From contig JAHEDF010000086.1 of the NCBI GenBank assembly GCA_024641365.1, positions 1-10,942 on the forward strand: a DNA stretch of 10,942 nt. The letters run 5' to 3'. The DNA is from Planctomycetota bacterium. GTDB lineage: Bacteria > Planctomycetota > UBA11346. The notes under the pieces are model-generated. The model made no database searches. It saw only the letters and a list, made by a program, of their open reading frames with translations, and was not told the origin of the DNA. Shown piece by piece: positions 1 to 6,550 of the stretch (its first letter is position 1; each line of letters begins with the position of its first letter). Both the position numbers and the translations under genes were made by a program.

Positions 1-510
1 CATTTACAATTAGCGCAACCTGTTCAGGTTATTGAAGGATTTGATATCGCACATTTGGCAGGTGAACATGTGGTTGCCAGCTTAGTGCAATTTGTAGGCG
101 GTGTTCCAAACAAAGATGGCTACCGTCGTTTCAAAGTACGAGGCGTGGACGGTAATCCTGGGAATAATGATTTTGCTGCGATGCATGAAGTGGTTGGTCG
201 CCGTTATCGTCGGCTACGCGATGAAGGTGGGGTGCTGCCCGATGTCGTCCTCATTGATGGTGGTCTTGGCCAAGTTGGTATGGCGCAACAAGCCTTACAG
301 GCCGAACAGGTATCAGTGCCGTGTTTGATTGGATTGGCGAAACGTGAAGAAACCATTGTGCGACCCGACGGGTCTACATTGCGCCTGTCTCGACGTGACC
401 CAGCACTAAAACTCTTGCAATATGTGCGCGATGAAGCGCACCGTTTCTGTCGGCGTTATTTCCACTTATTACAGCACCAGGTTTTAGAAGATGTTGAGAA
501 AAAACCGTGA
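1..510 (+). CDS. uvrC: UvrC excinuclease C-terminal part (5' end outside window)
   Basis: This is the 3' part of uvrC, in frame from base 1 to the TGA at 508-510 (169 residues visible). UvrC is the cytoplasmic nuclease of UvrABC nucleotide excision repair; this portion is the RNase H-like domain that makes the 5' incision. Visible family motifs are IEGFDIAH, GVPNKDGYRRFKV, LPDVVLIDGG, GLAKREE and YVRDEAHRF. The three expected catalytic residues are present: Asp in FDIAH, Asp in LIDGG and His in EAHRF. An oddity is that the protein stops only about 17 residues after EAHRF. The tandem helix-hairpin-helix domain that ends E. coli-type UvrC is therefore absent, and the 94 bases before the next gene are too short to hold it. 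The GIY-YIG and UVR domains would lie upstream and cannot be assessed. The family assignment is very secure. The missing tail may be normal for this lineage. Confidence 0.95.
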   Translation, partial: HLQLAQPVQVIEGFDIAHLAGEHVVASLVQFVGGVPNKDGYRRFKVRGVDGNPGNNDFAAMHEVVGRRYRRLRDEGGVLPDVVLIDGGLGQVGMAQQALQAEQVSVPCLIGLAKREETIVRPDGSTLRLSRRDPALKLLQYVRDEAHRFCRRYFHLLQHQVLEDVEKKP

Positions 511-604
511 GGATGAGAGACCATTTACTGCAAGCGCCGCTTCTGTCTGGCGTAATGATGTTGATATCTTAGTTTCGCTCATTCATTGATTTCGGATCAT
601 AACC

Positions 605-1195
605 ATGGCAGCCACCACCACATTGATGCTCAAGGAATTGCTCGCCGTCGACTCGTTTTCGCGGTTAAGTGAACTATTAACGCCAGAAACATCTGTTGTT
701 ATTAACTGTGGTAATTGTGATCGAATACCATCAGCTTTTATTGCTGCAGCTTTAGCGGCAACGGAAAAGTCACAAGGTTATTTACGTTTAGAAGAATTAT
801 CGACATTAGCACAAGTTGCTATCGCAATGGTCGATTCATTGCATCGTTTAGCTATTCCTGTTCCAGCTCGCACAGCTGCTGCCGTTGGTGAACGTCCGTT
901 TAATGTACAATTAGCACGAGATGGTCATTTAGAAATTACTTTATTAAAATCAGTTGGCCAACATCCCTATATGAATGACCCCCAATCCCATGAATGGGTT
1001 CGGGCCTTAGAAATCCCGAGTGTCATCATTGATTTAGGGCAAATCGAACATCTCAGCTCTTTATTGGTAGCCTGGTTGCTGCAAATTAATCAAGGTGTTG
1101 GGATGGGTCGTTGTCAACTTAAACATGTTGGCCGACAAGCTGCCGCTCAATTAAATCAATTACGGCTCAATCATTTATTGAAGATTATTGAATAA
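605..1195 (+). CDS. Protein with two STAS-like halves
   Basis: A 196-residue soluble protein with no signal peptide or membrane segment. Its C-terminal half (about 139-196) has the STAS pattern: strand VIIDLG, then IEHLSSLLVAWLL, then a second strand (CQLKHV) and a helix ending LNHLLKI. STAS domains occur in anti-anti-sigma factors, as regulatory tails of transporters and in stressosome proteins, and usually mediate phospho-regulated binding. Residues 30-86 follow the same pattern at the same spacing (SVVINCG, then IPSAFIAAAL, then LRLEELS, then a helix), so the protein looks like two STAS-like halves joined by a linker. The usual phosphorylation position would fall near S151/S152, whereas the N-terminal half has P42-S43. 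No strong Shine-Dalgarno precedes the ATG at 605, and a start at 626 is possible. The channel gene follows after 26 bases, so the two are probably co-transcribed. The fold call is fairly good; the partner is unknown. Confidence 0.7.
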   Translation: MAATTTLMLKELLAVDSFSRLSELLTPETSVVINCGNCDRIPSAFIAAALAATEKSQGYLRLEELSTLAQVAIAMVDSLHRLAIPVPARTAAAVGERPFNVQLARDGHLEITLLKSVGQHPYMNDPQSHEWVRALEIPSVIIDLGQIEHLSSLLVAWLLQINQGVGMGRCQLKHVGRQAAAQLNQLRLNHLLKIIE

Positions 1196-1221
1196 ATTCA
1201 TCAAAAAAAACGGACACTATT

Positions 1222-2877
1222 ATGGCTGACGATACACTGGCTGTAGAGCAAAGTGCAAAAGTAACCGCTGAAGCAATTAATTACGAACCAATATTACTAT
1301 CATCGGGTATTTTGTTGGCGAGTGGAATAGCTGCCTTACTTATTATATCGTGGATTATCATAGCAATATCTCGATTAATTAAGGGTCGGTTATTAAATGG
1401 TCGTACTGGCGCCATCGCGGATGCGGCTGAACGTATCCATGTCATGGTGAGGCGATTGGTTTTTTTAGTGGGTGGAATTAGTTTTCTGTCATTATGCGGC
1501 TTGCTTGGCGTTAGCATTTGGCAAGGCCGCGATCCATGGCAATGGATTGTTTCCACGTTGCAAAAAGTATCAGCAGAGCGATGGACCGAAATAGGTTTTG
1601 GATTTTTAAAAATAATCGTCGCGGCAGTTGTTTTATCGTTTATATTACGCTTGGTTCGTGCAGGATTGCGCAAATTAGCATTAGTCTGCATAAACTGGGA
1701 AAATTTACACGATAATGACAAAAGCTTAGAACGTTTTTTTGCTGGGCTTGAACGCGCTGTTGGCATTACATCGTGGTTGATATTTATCATTGTGTCGTGG
1801 TATTTATTGGACGGATCTACATTTATTGGCGAATGGCTAGAAAAACTGACGACCATATATGTGGTCGTATCGGTTGGTATTTTAATCATTCGAGCTATGG
1901 CGGTAATCGTTGATACCTTTGATGGATTAAGTAAACGATATGCCGAAAATAGAGGTTGGTTTATATATTATGAACAACTAAAACCGCTGATTCCTTTATT
2001 GCGTCGTTGTTTAGAATACGCGCTGTGGATTGGCATTGCGAGTTTGGTCATTTCGCAATTGCCAAAGGTATCGTCCCTCGCCGCGTACGGACCTAAATTC
2101 ATGCAAGTTATTGGGATATTCTTCCTTGGACGTGTTGGTATTGAAGTCGGTAATTTATTTATTGGCCGCTCTGGCGAGGAGCAAGAAGGCGTTGACGATA
2201 TGACTCGCCGCCGTCGCGCTACTTTAATTCCACTCACACGCAGTTTATTTCGCGTTGGCTGTTATTTTATTATGTTTGTATTAATATTGGTTGCTCTCGA
2301 CCATAACCCAATGCCATTCTTAGCGGGTGCTGGTGTACTTGGTATGGTGGTCGGATTTGGCGCTCAATCGCTGATTAATGATGTGGTGTCTGGCTTTTTT
2401 ATTCTATTCGAAAATGTTTATTTAGTAGGCGATGTTATAGAAGGTGGTAGCGCAAAGGGGACAGTCGAAGCGATAGAATTTCGCACCACGCGTGTTCGTG
2501 ATGCTGATGGACGATTGCACATTATTCGTAACGGCGACATGAAGCAGGTAGTAAATTTTTCGCGAGAATTTACCAAAGCGGTGGTGCCTTTTGAGGTCAG
2601 TTATAACGCCGATATTCAGCAGGTATTTTCGATTTTGAAAAAATGTGGCGAACAAGTACAGGAAACCAACGACGATGTATTAGAGACGCTTCATATTGAT
2701 GGCATTACCGGTTTTGGTGGTCTAACGATGACGGTACGCACATCGATGCGCGTGAAGCCTGGACGCCACGAATCGGTAGCTGCTGAACTACGCTTAAAAC
2801 TCAAAGAAGCCTTCGATAAAGAGGCCGTAGACGGCGTGCCGCGTAAAGGACTCGTGCCGACAACTGCTGAACAATGA
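1222..2877 (+). CDS. Large MscS-family mechanosensitive channel
   Basis: A 551-residue inner-membrane protein of the small-conductance mechanosensitive channel family, which opens under membrane tension to release solutes on hypo-osmotic shock. About nine hydrophobic helices are visible, near residues 24-48, 75-99, 125-147, 181-197, 209-231, 262-280, 292-314, 341-359 and 364-386. The last is the pore helix, rich in Gly and Ala (FLAGAGVLGMVVGFGAQS, 366-383). It is followed by the amphipathic continuation NDVVSGFFILFEN and by the family signature VYLVGDVIEGG (399-409). The soluble beta domain follows (GTVEAIEFRTTRVRDADGR and IIRNGDMKQVVNFSRE), then an alpha/beta C-terminus. E. coli MscS has three helices in 286 residues, so this belongs with the large MscS-like proteins with extra N-terminal helices (YbiO/MscM-like size class). 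It lies 26 bases after the STAS-like gene, which suggests joint expression. The ribosome binding site is weak. Confidence 0.93.
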   Translation: MADDTLAVEQSAKVTAEAINYEPILLSSGILLASGIAALLIISWIIIAISRLIKGRLLNGRTGAIADAAERIHVMVRRLVFLVGGISFLSLCGLLGVSIWQGRDPWQWIVSTLQKVSAERWTEIGFGFLKIIVAAVVLSFILRLVRAGLRKLALVCINWENLHDNDKSLERFFAGLERAVGITSWLIFIIVSWYLLDGSTFIGEWLEKLTTIYVVVSVGILIIRAMAVIVDTFDGLSKRYAENRGWFIYYEQLKPLIPLLRRCLEYALWIGIASLVISQLPKVSSLAAYGPKFMQVIGIFFLGRVGIEVGNLFIGRSGEEQEGVDDMTRRRRATLIPLTRSLFRVGCYFIMFVLILVALDHNPMPFLAGAGVLGMVVGFGAQSLINDVVSGFFILFENVYLVGDVIEGGSAKGTVEAIEFRTTRVRDADGRLHIIRNGDMKQVVNFSREFTKAVVPFEVSYNADIQQVFSILKKCGEQVQETNDDVLETLHIDGITGFGGLTMTVRTSMRVKPGRHESVAAELRLKLKEAFDKEAVDGVPRKGLVPTTAEQ

Positions 2878-2893
2878 TTATTGCGGCCAGATA

Positions 2894-2913
2894 ATTCCCT
2901 GCAAACAGGGAAT
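2894..2913 (+). terminator. Candidate terminator stem-loop after the MscS gene
   Basis: A perfect 8-bp stem (attccctg / cagggaat) with a 4-base caaa loop starts 17 bases after the channel stop codon. Its position fits an operon terminator, but no clear T-run follows (gaagttattgc), so intrinsic termination is uncertain. It may be an mRNA 3'-end-stabilising hairpin instead. Confidence 0.45.
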
Positions 2914-3293
2914 GAAGTTATTGCTAAGCGAGTACCTACCCAAAGCCCCGCAAGAACATGCAGCCCCTTCTCACAATGAACAGGGCCGAGTGGGGAATGG
3001 GTAATATCATACGGAAATAATTCAGGTATTCGGATAATTTACCTAATAATCTACGGGAACTATATACCTGTTCTTTGAAATCTTAGCACAGTTTGGTGTT
3101 AGCACTGGATTTCAATAGGTCTTGTCCGACCGCGTAAGTCACAAAGCTATTAATTAACTGATTTAAATTCAATAATTCTTTTATTCCAAGTTTCATTTAT
3201 TTCTGATTTTCAATTCAAATCCATTACGTTGTCGCAATGGTATTGATGACAGTTGATTTCGTTTACTCGAATAGCAAATCAAAGTAGTGATCA

Positions 3294-3454
3294 CCTAGCA
3301 GGCTGCTGAAAAACACCAACCTGCTAGGTTTTAATAAATTGAGGGGACGACGTGCAGTCGCGAATTTCCGCAATTTATTAAAACAGACTCTTACCCGAAG
3401 GGGGCCAGACGGCTCCATCAACCCCGCAGGCTACTTTTTCAGCAGCCTGCTAGG
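3294..3454. repeat. 161-bp element with nested perfect inverted repeats (MITE-like)
   Basis: The outer ends form a perfect 20-bp inverted repeat (3294-3313 and 3435-3454; core gcaggctgctgaaaaa). Inside lies a second perfect 14-bp inverted repeat, gttttaataaattg (3328-3341 and 3371-3384), around a small central hairpin, cgac/gtcg (3348-3351 and 3357-3360). The 9-mer cctagcagg of the left end is also complementary to cctgctagg at 3320-3328, and gcaggct at 3426-3432 pairs with agcctgc at 3444-3450. Each end can therefore fold either by itself or with the far end. No transposase is encoded and no target-site duplication is evident. The size and terminal repeats suggest a non-autonomous transposable element or REP-type palindromic unit. 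Such TTTTTCAGCAGCCTG ends recur in environmental bacterial genomes from memory, but this was not checked. Confidence 0.7.
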
Positions 3455-3525
3455 CTTCGCTTGCTTCTTACTGCTGAGCGTCAGGGTACTTCGTCATGCA
3501 TCTCACAAGCCCAAAGGAACATCAC

Positions 3526-5118
3526 ATGACAATAGACCGTCCGAACGTCCTGACAGGTTGTATTAAATCTCTCTTTGTTGTTTGCGCCTTATCTGCCGCG
3601 CTGCCAGTCATGGCAGCGGTGCAAATGCCCACGGTATTCACGGACAATATGATGCTGCAACGTGACCAGCCAATACGCGTGTGGGGTTGGGCGGATGTGG
3701 ACGAAGCGGTCAGTGTCACGCTATTAGGAAAAACAGTTAACACGAAAGCGGATAAAAAAGGAACGTGGTCAGTTGAATTACCCGCCGTCGGGACAGGCGA
3801 AAATTTGGAGATGATCATCACGGGCACAAATAGCGTGACGTTAAAAAATATTATCATTGGTGATATATGGGTCTGTTCAGGGCAATCAAATATGGAAATG
3901 AGTTTGAATGGTTGCTTGGGTGCAAAGGAAGATATGAGCGCCGCTGATTTCCCAAAAATTCGCCGGATTAAATTTAATCATGTTCAATCAGGTATGCCTG
4001 AAGATGATGCGCCAGCGCAAGGTGCATGGCAGGAATGTTCTCCTAAAACAGTTGGTGGATTTACGGCAGTTGGCTTTTACTTCGCACGAGACGTTCATCA
4101 AAAAACGGGTGTTCCAATTGGTATCGTTGATGCCAATTGGGGCGGCAGCCGCATTGAACCGTGGGTACCATTGGAAGGACTCGCCTTGGTCGATGATTTT
4201 GCTGATGCCTATAAATCAAAACAAGCTGCCATTACGGCATATCGAGCAGGGTTACCCGCATACTTTGAACAAATGGAAAGTTGGATAACGAAATCGCGCA
4301 CCAATCTTGCTAACGGAGACCATGTAAGCGCTCCACCCGTTATGCCTAAAATAAATGACGGTGGTTGGAGTGGCATGTATAACGGTATGATTAGCTCAAT
4401 TATTCGCTTACCGATTAAAGGCGCATTATGGTATCAGGGTGAATCGAATGGTAATGAAGGCGATAGTTATTTCCAAAAGAAACGTGCATTAATTGGTGGC
4501 TGGCGAAAATTATGGAACCAAGGTGATTTTCCCTTTTACTTTGTGCAGCTCGCCAATTTCAAACAACCAAATGATAATCCAGCTGGTGGTGATGGTTGGG
4601 CTAAACACCGTGAAGCTCAAAGTAAATGTTTAACTATTCCTCAGACAGGTATGGCTGTCATCATTGACACCGTTCCTCTTAACCAAGCTAATGACATTCA
4701 TCCCAAAAATAAATTTGATGTCGGCACACGATTGGCACGTTGGGCATTAGTAAAAGATTACGGGCAAAAGGATCTGGTGTATTCTGGCCCACTCTTCAAG
4801 GAATTAAAAATTGAAGGTAATAAAGCTCGCATAAGCTTTGAACACACTGGATCCGGACTGATGGTGGGCAAAAAAGAAGGTCGCTCGCCAGCGGTGGAGG
4901 ACTCCACTGGCAAACTCACACAATTTTCCATCGCCGGTGCTGATAAAAAGTGGTACTGGGCTGACGCGGTTATTGAAAATAATACCGTGGTTCTTTCATC
5001 AGCTGAAGTGCAAGAACCCGTTGCAGTGCGTTATGCTTTTTCCATGAATCCTAACGGTGCGAATCTCTATAATCGCGAAGGCCTTCCGGCGTCACCTTTC
5101 CGCACTGATACATGGTAA
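3526..5118 (+). CDS. Secreted sialate O-acetylesterase-like SGNH hydrolase
   Basis: A 530-residue exported carbohydrate esterase. The start at 3526 is chosen over the ATG at 3496 because AAAGGA lies 7 bases upstream and it gives a normal signal peptide (hydrophobic SLFVVCALSAALPVMA, likely cut in the VMAA region). A beta-sandwich-like N-terminal part (VFTDNMMLQRDQPIRVWGWAD and following) is typical of the family. The SGNH core then shows IWVCSGQSNMEM with nucleophile Ser121, FYFARDVHQ, GIVDANWGGSRIEPW, GALWYQGESN (Gly305, Glu306) and the late NDIHPKNK block with Asp390 and His392, the usual Asp-x-His pair. The C-terminus is a further beta-rich part. Family members remove O-acetyl groups from sialic acids or from plant and algal polysaccharides such as xylan; the actual substrate cannot be told. 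The inverted-repeat element ends 71 bases before the start. All core residues are present, so it is probably active. Confidence 0.93.
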   Translation: MTIDRPNVLTGCIKSLFVVCALSAALPVMAAVQMPTVFTDNMMLQRDQPIRVWGWADVDEAVSVTLLGKTVNTKADKKGTWSVELPAVGTGENLEMIITGTNSVTLKNIIIGDIWVCSGQSNMEMSLNGCLGAKEDMSAADFPKIRRIKFNHVQSGMPEDDAPAQGAWQECSPKTVGGFTAVGFYFARDVHQKTGVPIGIVDANWGGSRIEPWVPLEGLALVDDFADAYKSKQAAITAYRAGLPAYFEQMESWITKSRTNLANGDHVSAPPVMPKINDGGWSGMYNGMISSIIRLPIKGALWYQGESNGNEGDSYFQKKRALIGGWRKLWNQGDFPFYFVQLANFKQPNDNPAGGDGWAKHREAQSKCLTIPQTGMAVIIDTVPLNQANDIHPKNKFDVGTRLARWALVKDYGQKDLVYSGPLFKELKIEGNKARISFEHTGSGLMVGKKEGRSPAVEDSTGKLTQFSIAGADKKWYWADAVIENNTVVLSSAEVQEPVAVRYAFSMNPNGANLYNREGLPASPFRTDTW

Positions 5119-5154
5119 TTAGCTGTAGAAATTATGATACTGTAACAGAAATAG

Positions 5155-5188
5155 TTGCTCTGTGTCGAATATAGCAGGCACAGAGCAA
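5155..5188 (+). terminator. Stem-loop downstream of the acetylesterase gene
   Basis: A perfect 10-bp inverted repeat (ttgctctgtg / cacagagcaa) with a 14-base loop lies 36 bases after the acetylesterase stop codon. It is placed like a terminator but is followed by gtaatcattaca rather than a T-run. It is a candidate factor-dependent terminator or mRNA-stabilising hairpin that separates this gene from the SDR gene. Confidence 0.4.
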
Positions 5189-5378
5189 GTAATCATTACA
5201 TCCAGGCTATTAATCACGAACACCTATTTTGCTTCCGTATTGGACGCATCAGACGAGCACCTAAGGACAGGCGCCTCCTTCCCTTTGTCGATAAATGACT
5301 TACGAACAACTCTGCGGCAACTGCGGTTTATTATATTGTCGTCTTGTCACATAGTAGTCACGTCCTCTGAGATTAACC

Positions 5379-6164
5379 ATGACCACTCAGCACATCATGT
5401 CTGTCCCGCCACATCTTCGTGTTGTTATTACTGGCGGAGCCTCAGGAATTGGTCTGAAAATTGCCGAATGTTTTCATCAGCATAATGCGAAGGTAACCAT
5501 ATGCGGATCAAATAATGATAAGCTGCAGGCATGTTTGAAAAATAATCCCACCTGGTTTGGGAAGGCATGCGATGTGCGACAATCACAACAGGTCGATGAA
5601 TTTATTACTTTTGCGCACGATAAAATGGGCGGTATAGATATTTTAATTAATAATGCAGGCATTGCTGGCCCAACAACGACAGTCGACGCGTGCTCGCCTG
5701 AAGAGTGGCGCAACACCATGGACGTCAACATCAATGGTGTATTTTATGGAATTCGAGCAGCTGTTAACGCACTTAAAATATCCAAAGGTTCCATCATCAC
5801 AATTTCTTCCGTTGCTGGTCGCATCGGTTTTCCGCTGCGTTCGCCGTACTGCACTTCAAAATTTGCGTTGCAGGGATTAACTGAAGCGCTTGCCAAAGAA
5901 CTCGGACCATTTGGTATTCGAGTAAATTCCATTTTACCGGGTTTTGTCGAGAGCGAACGGTGGACCAATACCACCAAAGCACGCGCACAAGAAGTCGGTA
6001 TTACGTACCAAGAAATGCGTGAGCGGTTGCTCGCAAAATCGTCACTAAAAAGTACCGTGAGTGAAGAGGAAGTCGCACAGCTGTGCTTATATCTGAGTTC
6101 GCCGTTAGGGCGACATATTACCGGACAATCGCTAAGCATATGCGCTGGGGTCGAGTATTTGTAA
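5379..6164 (+). CDS. Classical short-chain dehydrogenase/reductase (SDR)
   Basis: A 261-residue cytoplasmic NAD(P)-dependent oxidoreductase of the classical SDR family, a typical single-domain length. Visible motifs are the cofactor loop TGGASGIG (18-25), Asp64 in CDVR, NNAG (91-94), the catalytic tetrad Asn117, Ser144, Tyr157 and Lys161 (YCTSK), and the PG motif at 187-188. The C-terminus ITGQSLSICAGVEYL resembles the GQ-x-(L/I)-S-(V/I)-x-G-N/G-V-E-x-L ending of a subgroup of SDRs of mixed catabolic roles. After the second strand the sequence is ICGSNNDK, with neither the acidic residue typical of NAD use nor the Arg typical of NADP use at the usual place, so the cofactor is unclear. The substrate is unknown. 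The gene lies 260 bases after the acetylesterase with a stem-loop between them, so it is probably a separate transcript. A second ATG at 5397 is an alternative start, and neither start has a strong ribosome binding site. Confidence 0.9.
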   Translation: MTTQHIMSVPPHLRVVITGGASGIGLKIAECFHQHNAKVTICGSNNDKLQACLKNNPTWFGKACDVRQSQQVDEFITFAHDKMGGIDILINNAGIAGPTTTVDACSPEEWRNTMDVNINGVFYGIRAAVNALKISKGSIITISSVAGRIGFPLRSPYCTSKFALQGLTEALAKELGPFGIRVNSILPGFVESERWTNTTKARAQEVGITYQEMRERLLAKSSLKSTVSEEEVAQLCLYLSSPLGRHITGQSLSICAGVEYL

Positions 6165-6550
6165 TCGTATAATAGGGAGACACGCTCAATCCTATTCGGC
6201 TAATAACGCCGTTTAAATCGGCATTTACTGAAAAACTGAAAATTCACCAAAAGGCAATTATCCGCAGAGGGCGCAGAGATGGTTTTTAAACAAATCTACA
6301 GTAAAAATTACCGTTTATTAGCATTTAAAGGTCATGGAACGAGCTAAGAATTTTTTTATAAATTCCCTCTGCGCTCTCTGCGCCCTCTGCAGTTAATATG
6401 TCTTAAAAATCTGTATTTTGACGAGTAAAAGCAATTAATAGCCGAATAGAATTGAGACGCACTACCGTATTTGTTGCATGCTCTCCGCTCAATACGCTTC
6501 ACATCAATGTGACATTTGTCGATAATACTTATTCCAAATAACCGCATCAT
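6165..6550. other. Gene-free stretch between convergent genes
   Basis: This lies between the stop codons of the SDR gene (+) and the transglutaminase-like gene (-). No credible gene was found. It holds the inverted pair of CTCTGCG-type repeats (6263-6391) and AT-rich sequence. There is a weak small palindrome, tcacatcaatgtga, at 6499-6512. No classical terminator with a T-run was recognised for either convergent gene. Confidence 0.6.
6263..6391. repeat. Inverted pair of 9-bp phased CTCTGCG-type repeats
   Basis: On the left, two 9-bp units (cgcagaggg, cgcagagat) occupy 6263-6280. On the right, three units in opposite orientation (ccctctgcg, ctctctgcg, ccctctgca) occupy 6365-6391. The shared 16-bp core, gcagagggcgcagaga, is a perfect inverted repeat (6264-6279 versus 6375-6390) separated by 95 AT-rich bases. 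The right side ends in cagttaa, like the CTCTGCGGTTAA form of a repeat I recall as widespread in intergenic regions of environmental bacteria. It lies exactly between convergent genes, so it could form a long hairpin in both transcripts. Confidence 0.75.

Larger units (their letters stand above)
2878..3525. other. Gene-free intergenic stretch with several stem-loops and a repeat element
   Basis: No credible coding sequence was found on either strand. The first 240 bases contain consecutive inverted repeats (2894-2913, 2937-3003, 3023-3070, 3075-3115). A very AT-rich section follows (about 3140-3280), with a 7-bp inverted repeat ttgattt/aaatcaa at 3253-3259 and 3276-3282. The nested inverted-repeat element at 3294-3454 comes next. 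The promoter and leader of the acetylesterase gene must lie somewhere here, but no confident -35/-10 pair could be named. Confidence 0.7.

Noticed and set aside
3339..3566. 75-residue plus-strand ORF across the inverted-repeat element
   Set aside because: It reads through the arms of the repeat element and into the acetylesterase start in another frame. It has no transposase or other protein signature.
5162..5485. 107-residue ORF overlapping the start of the SDR gene
   Set aside because: It begins in the stem-loop, uses a non-ATG start and overlaps the clearly real SDR coding sequence in another frame.
6208..6222. gccg/cggc stem-loop after the SDR gene as a terminator
   Set aside because: The stem is only 4 bp with no T-run, below what I would call a terminator.
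6499..6512. Palindrome tcacatcaatgtga as a CRP-like operator
   Set aside because: The half-sites are in the reverse order to the TGTGA-N6-TCACA consensus and the site lies downstream of both convergent genes, so a promoter operator is unlikely.
6356..6550. 64-residue minus-strand ORF in the gap between the convergent genes
   Set aside because: Its end is encoded by the CTCTGCG repeats (GRRERRGN) and the rest shows no family resemblance, so it is most likely a chance reading frame.
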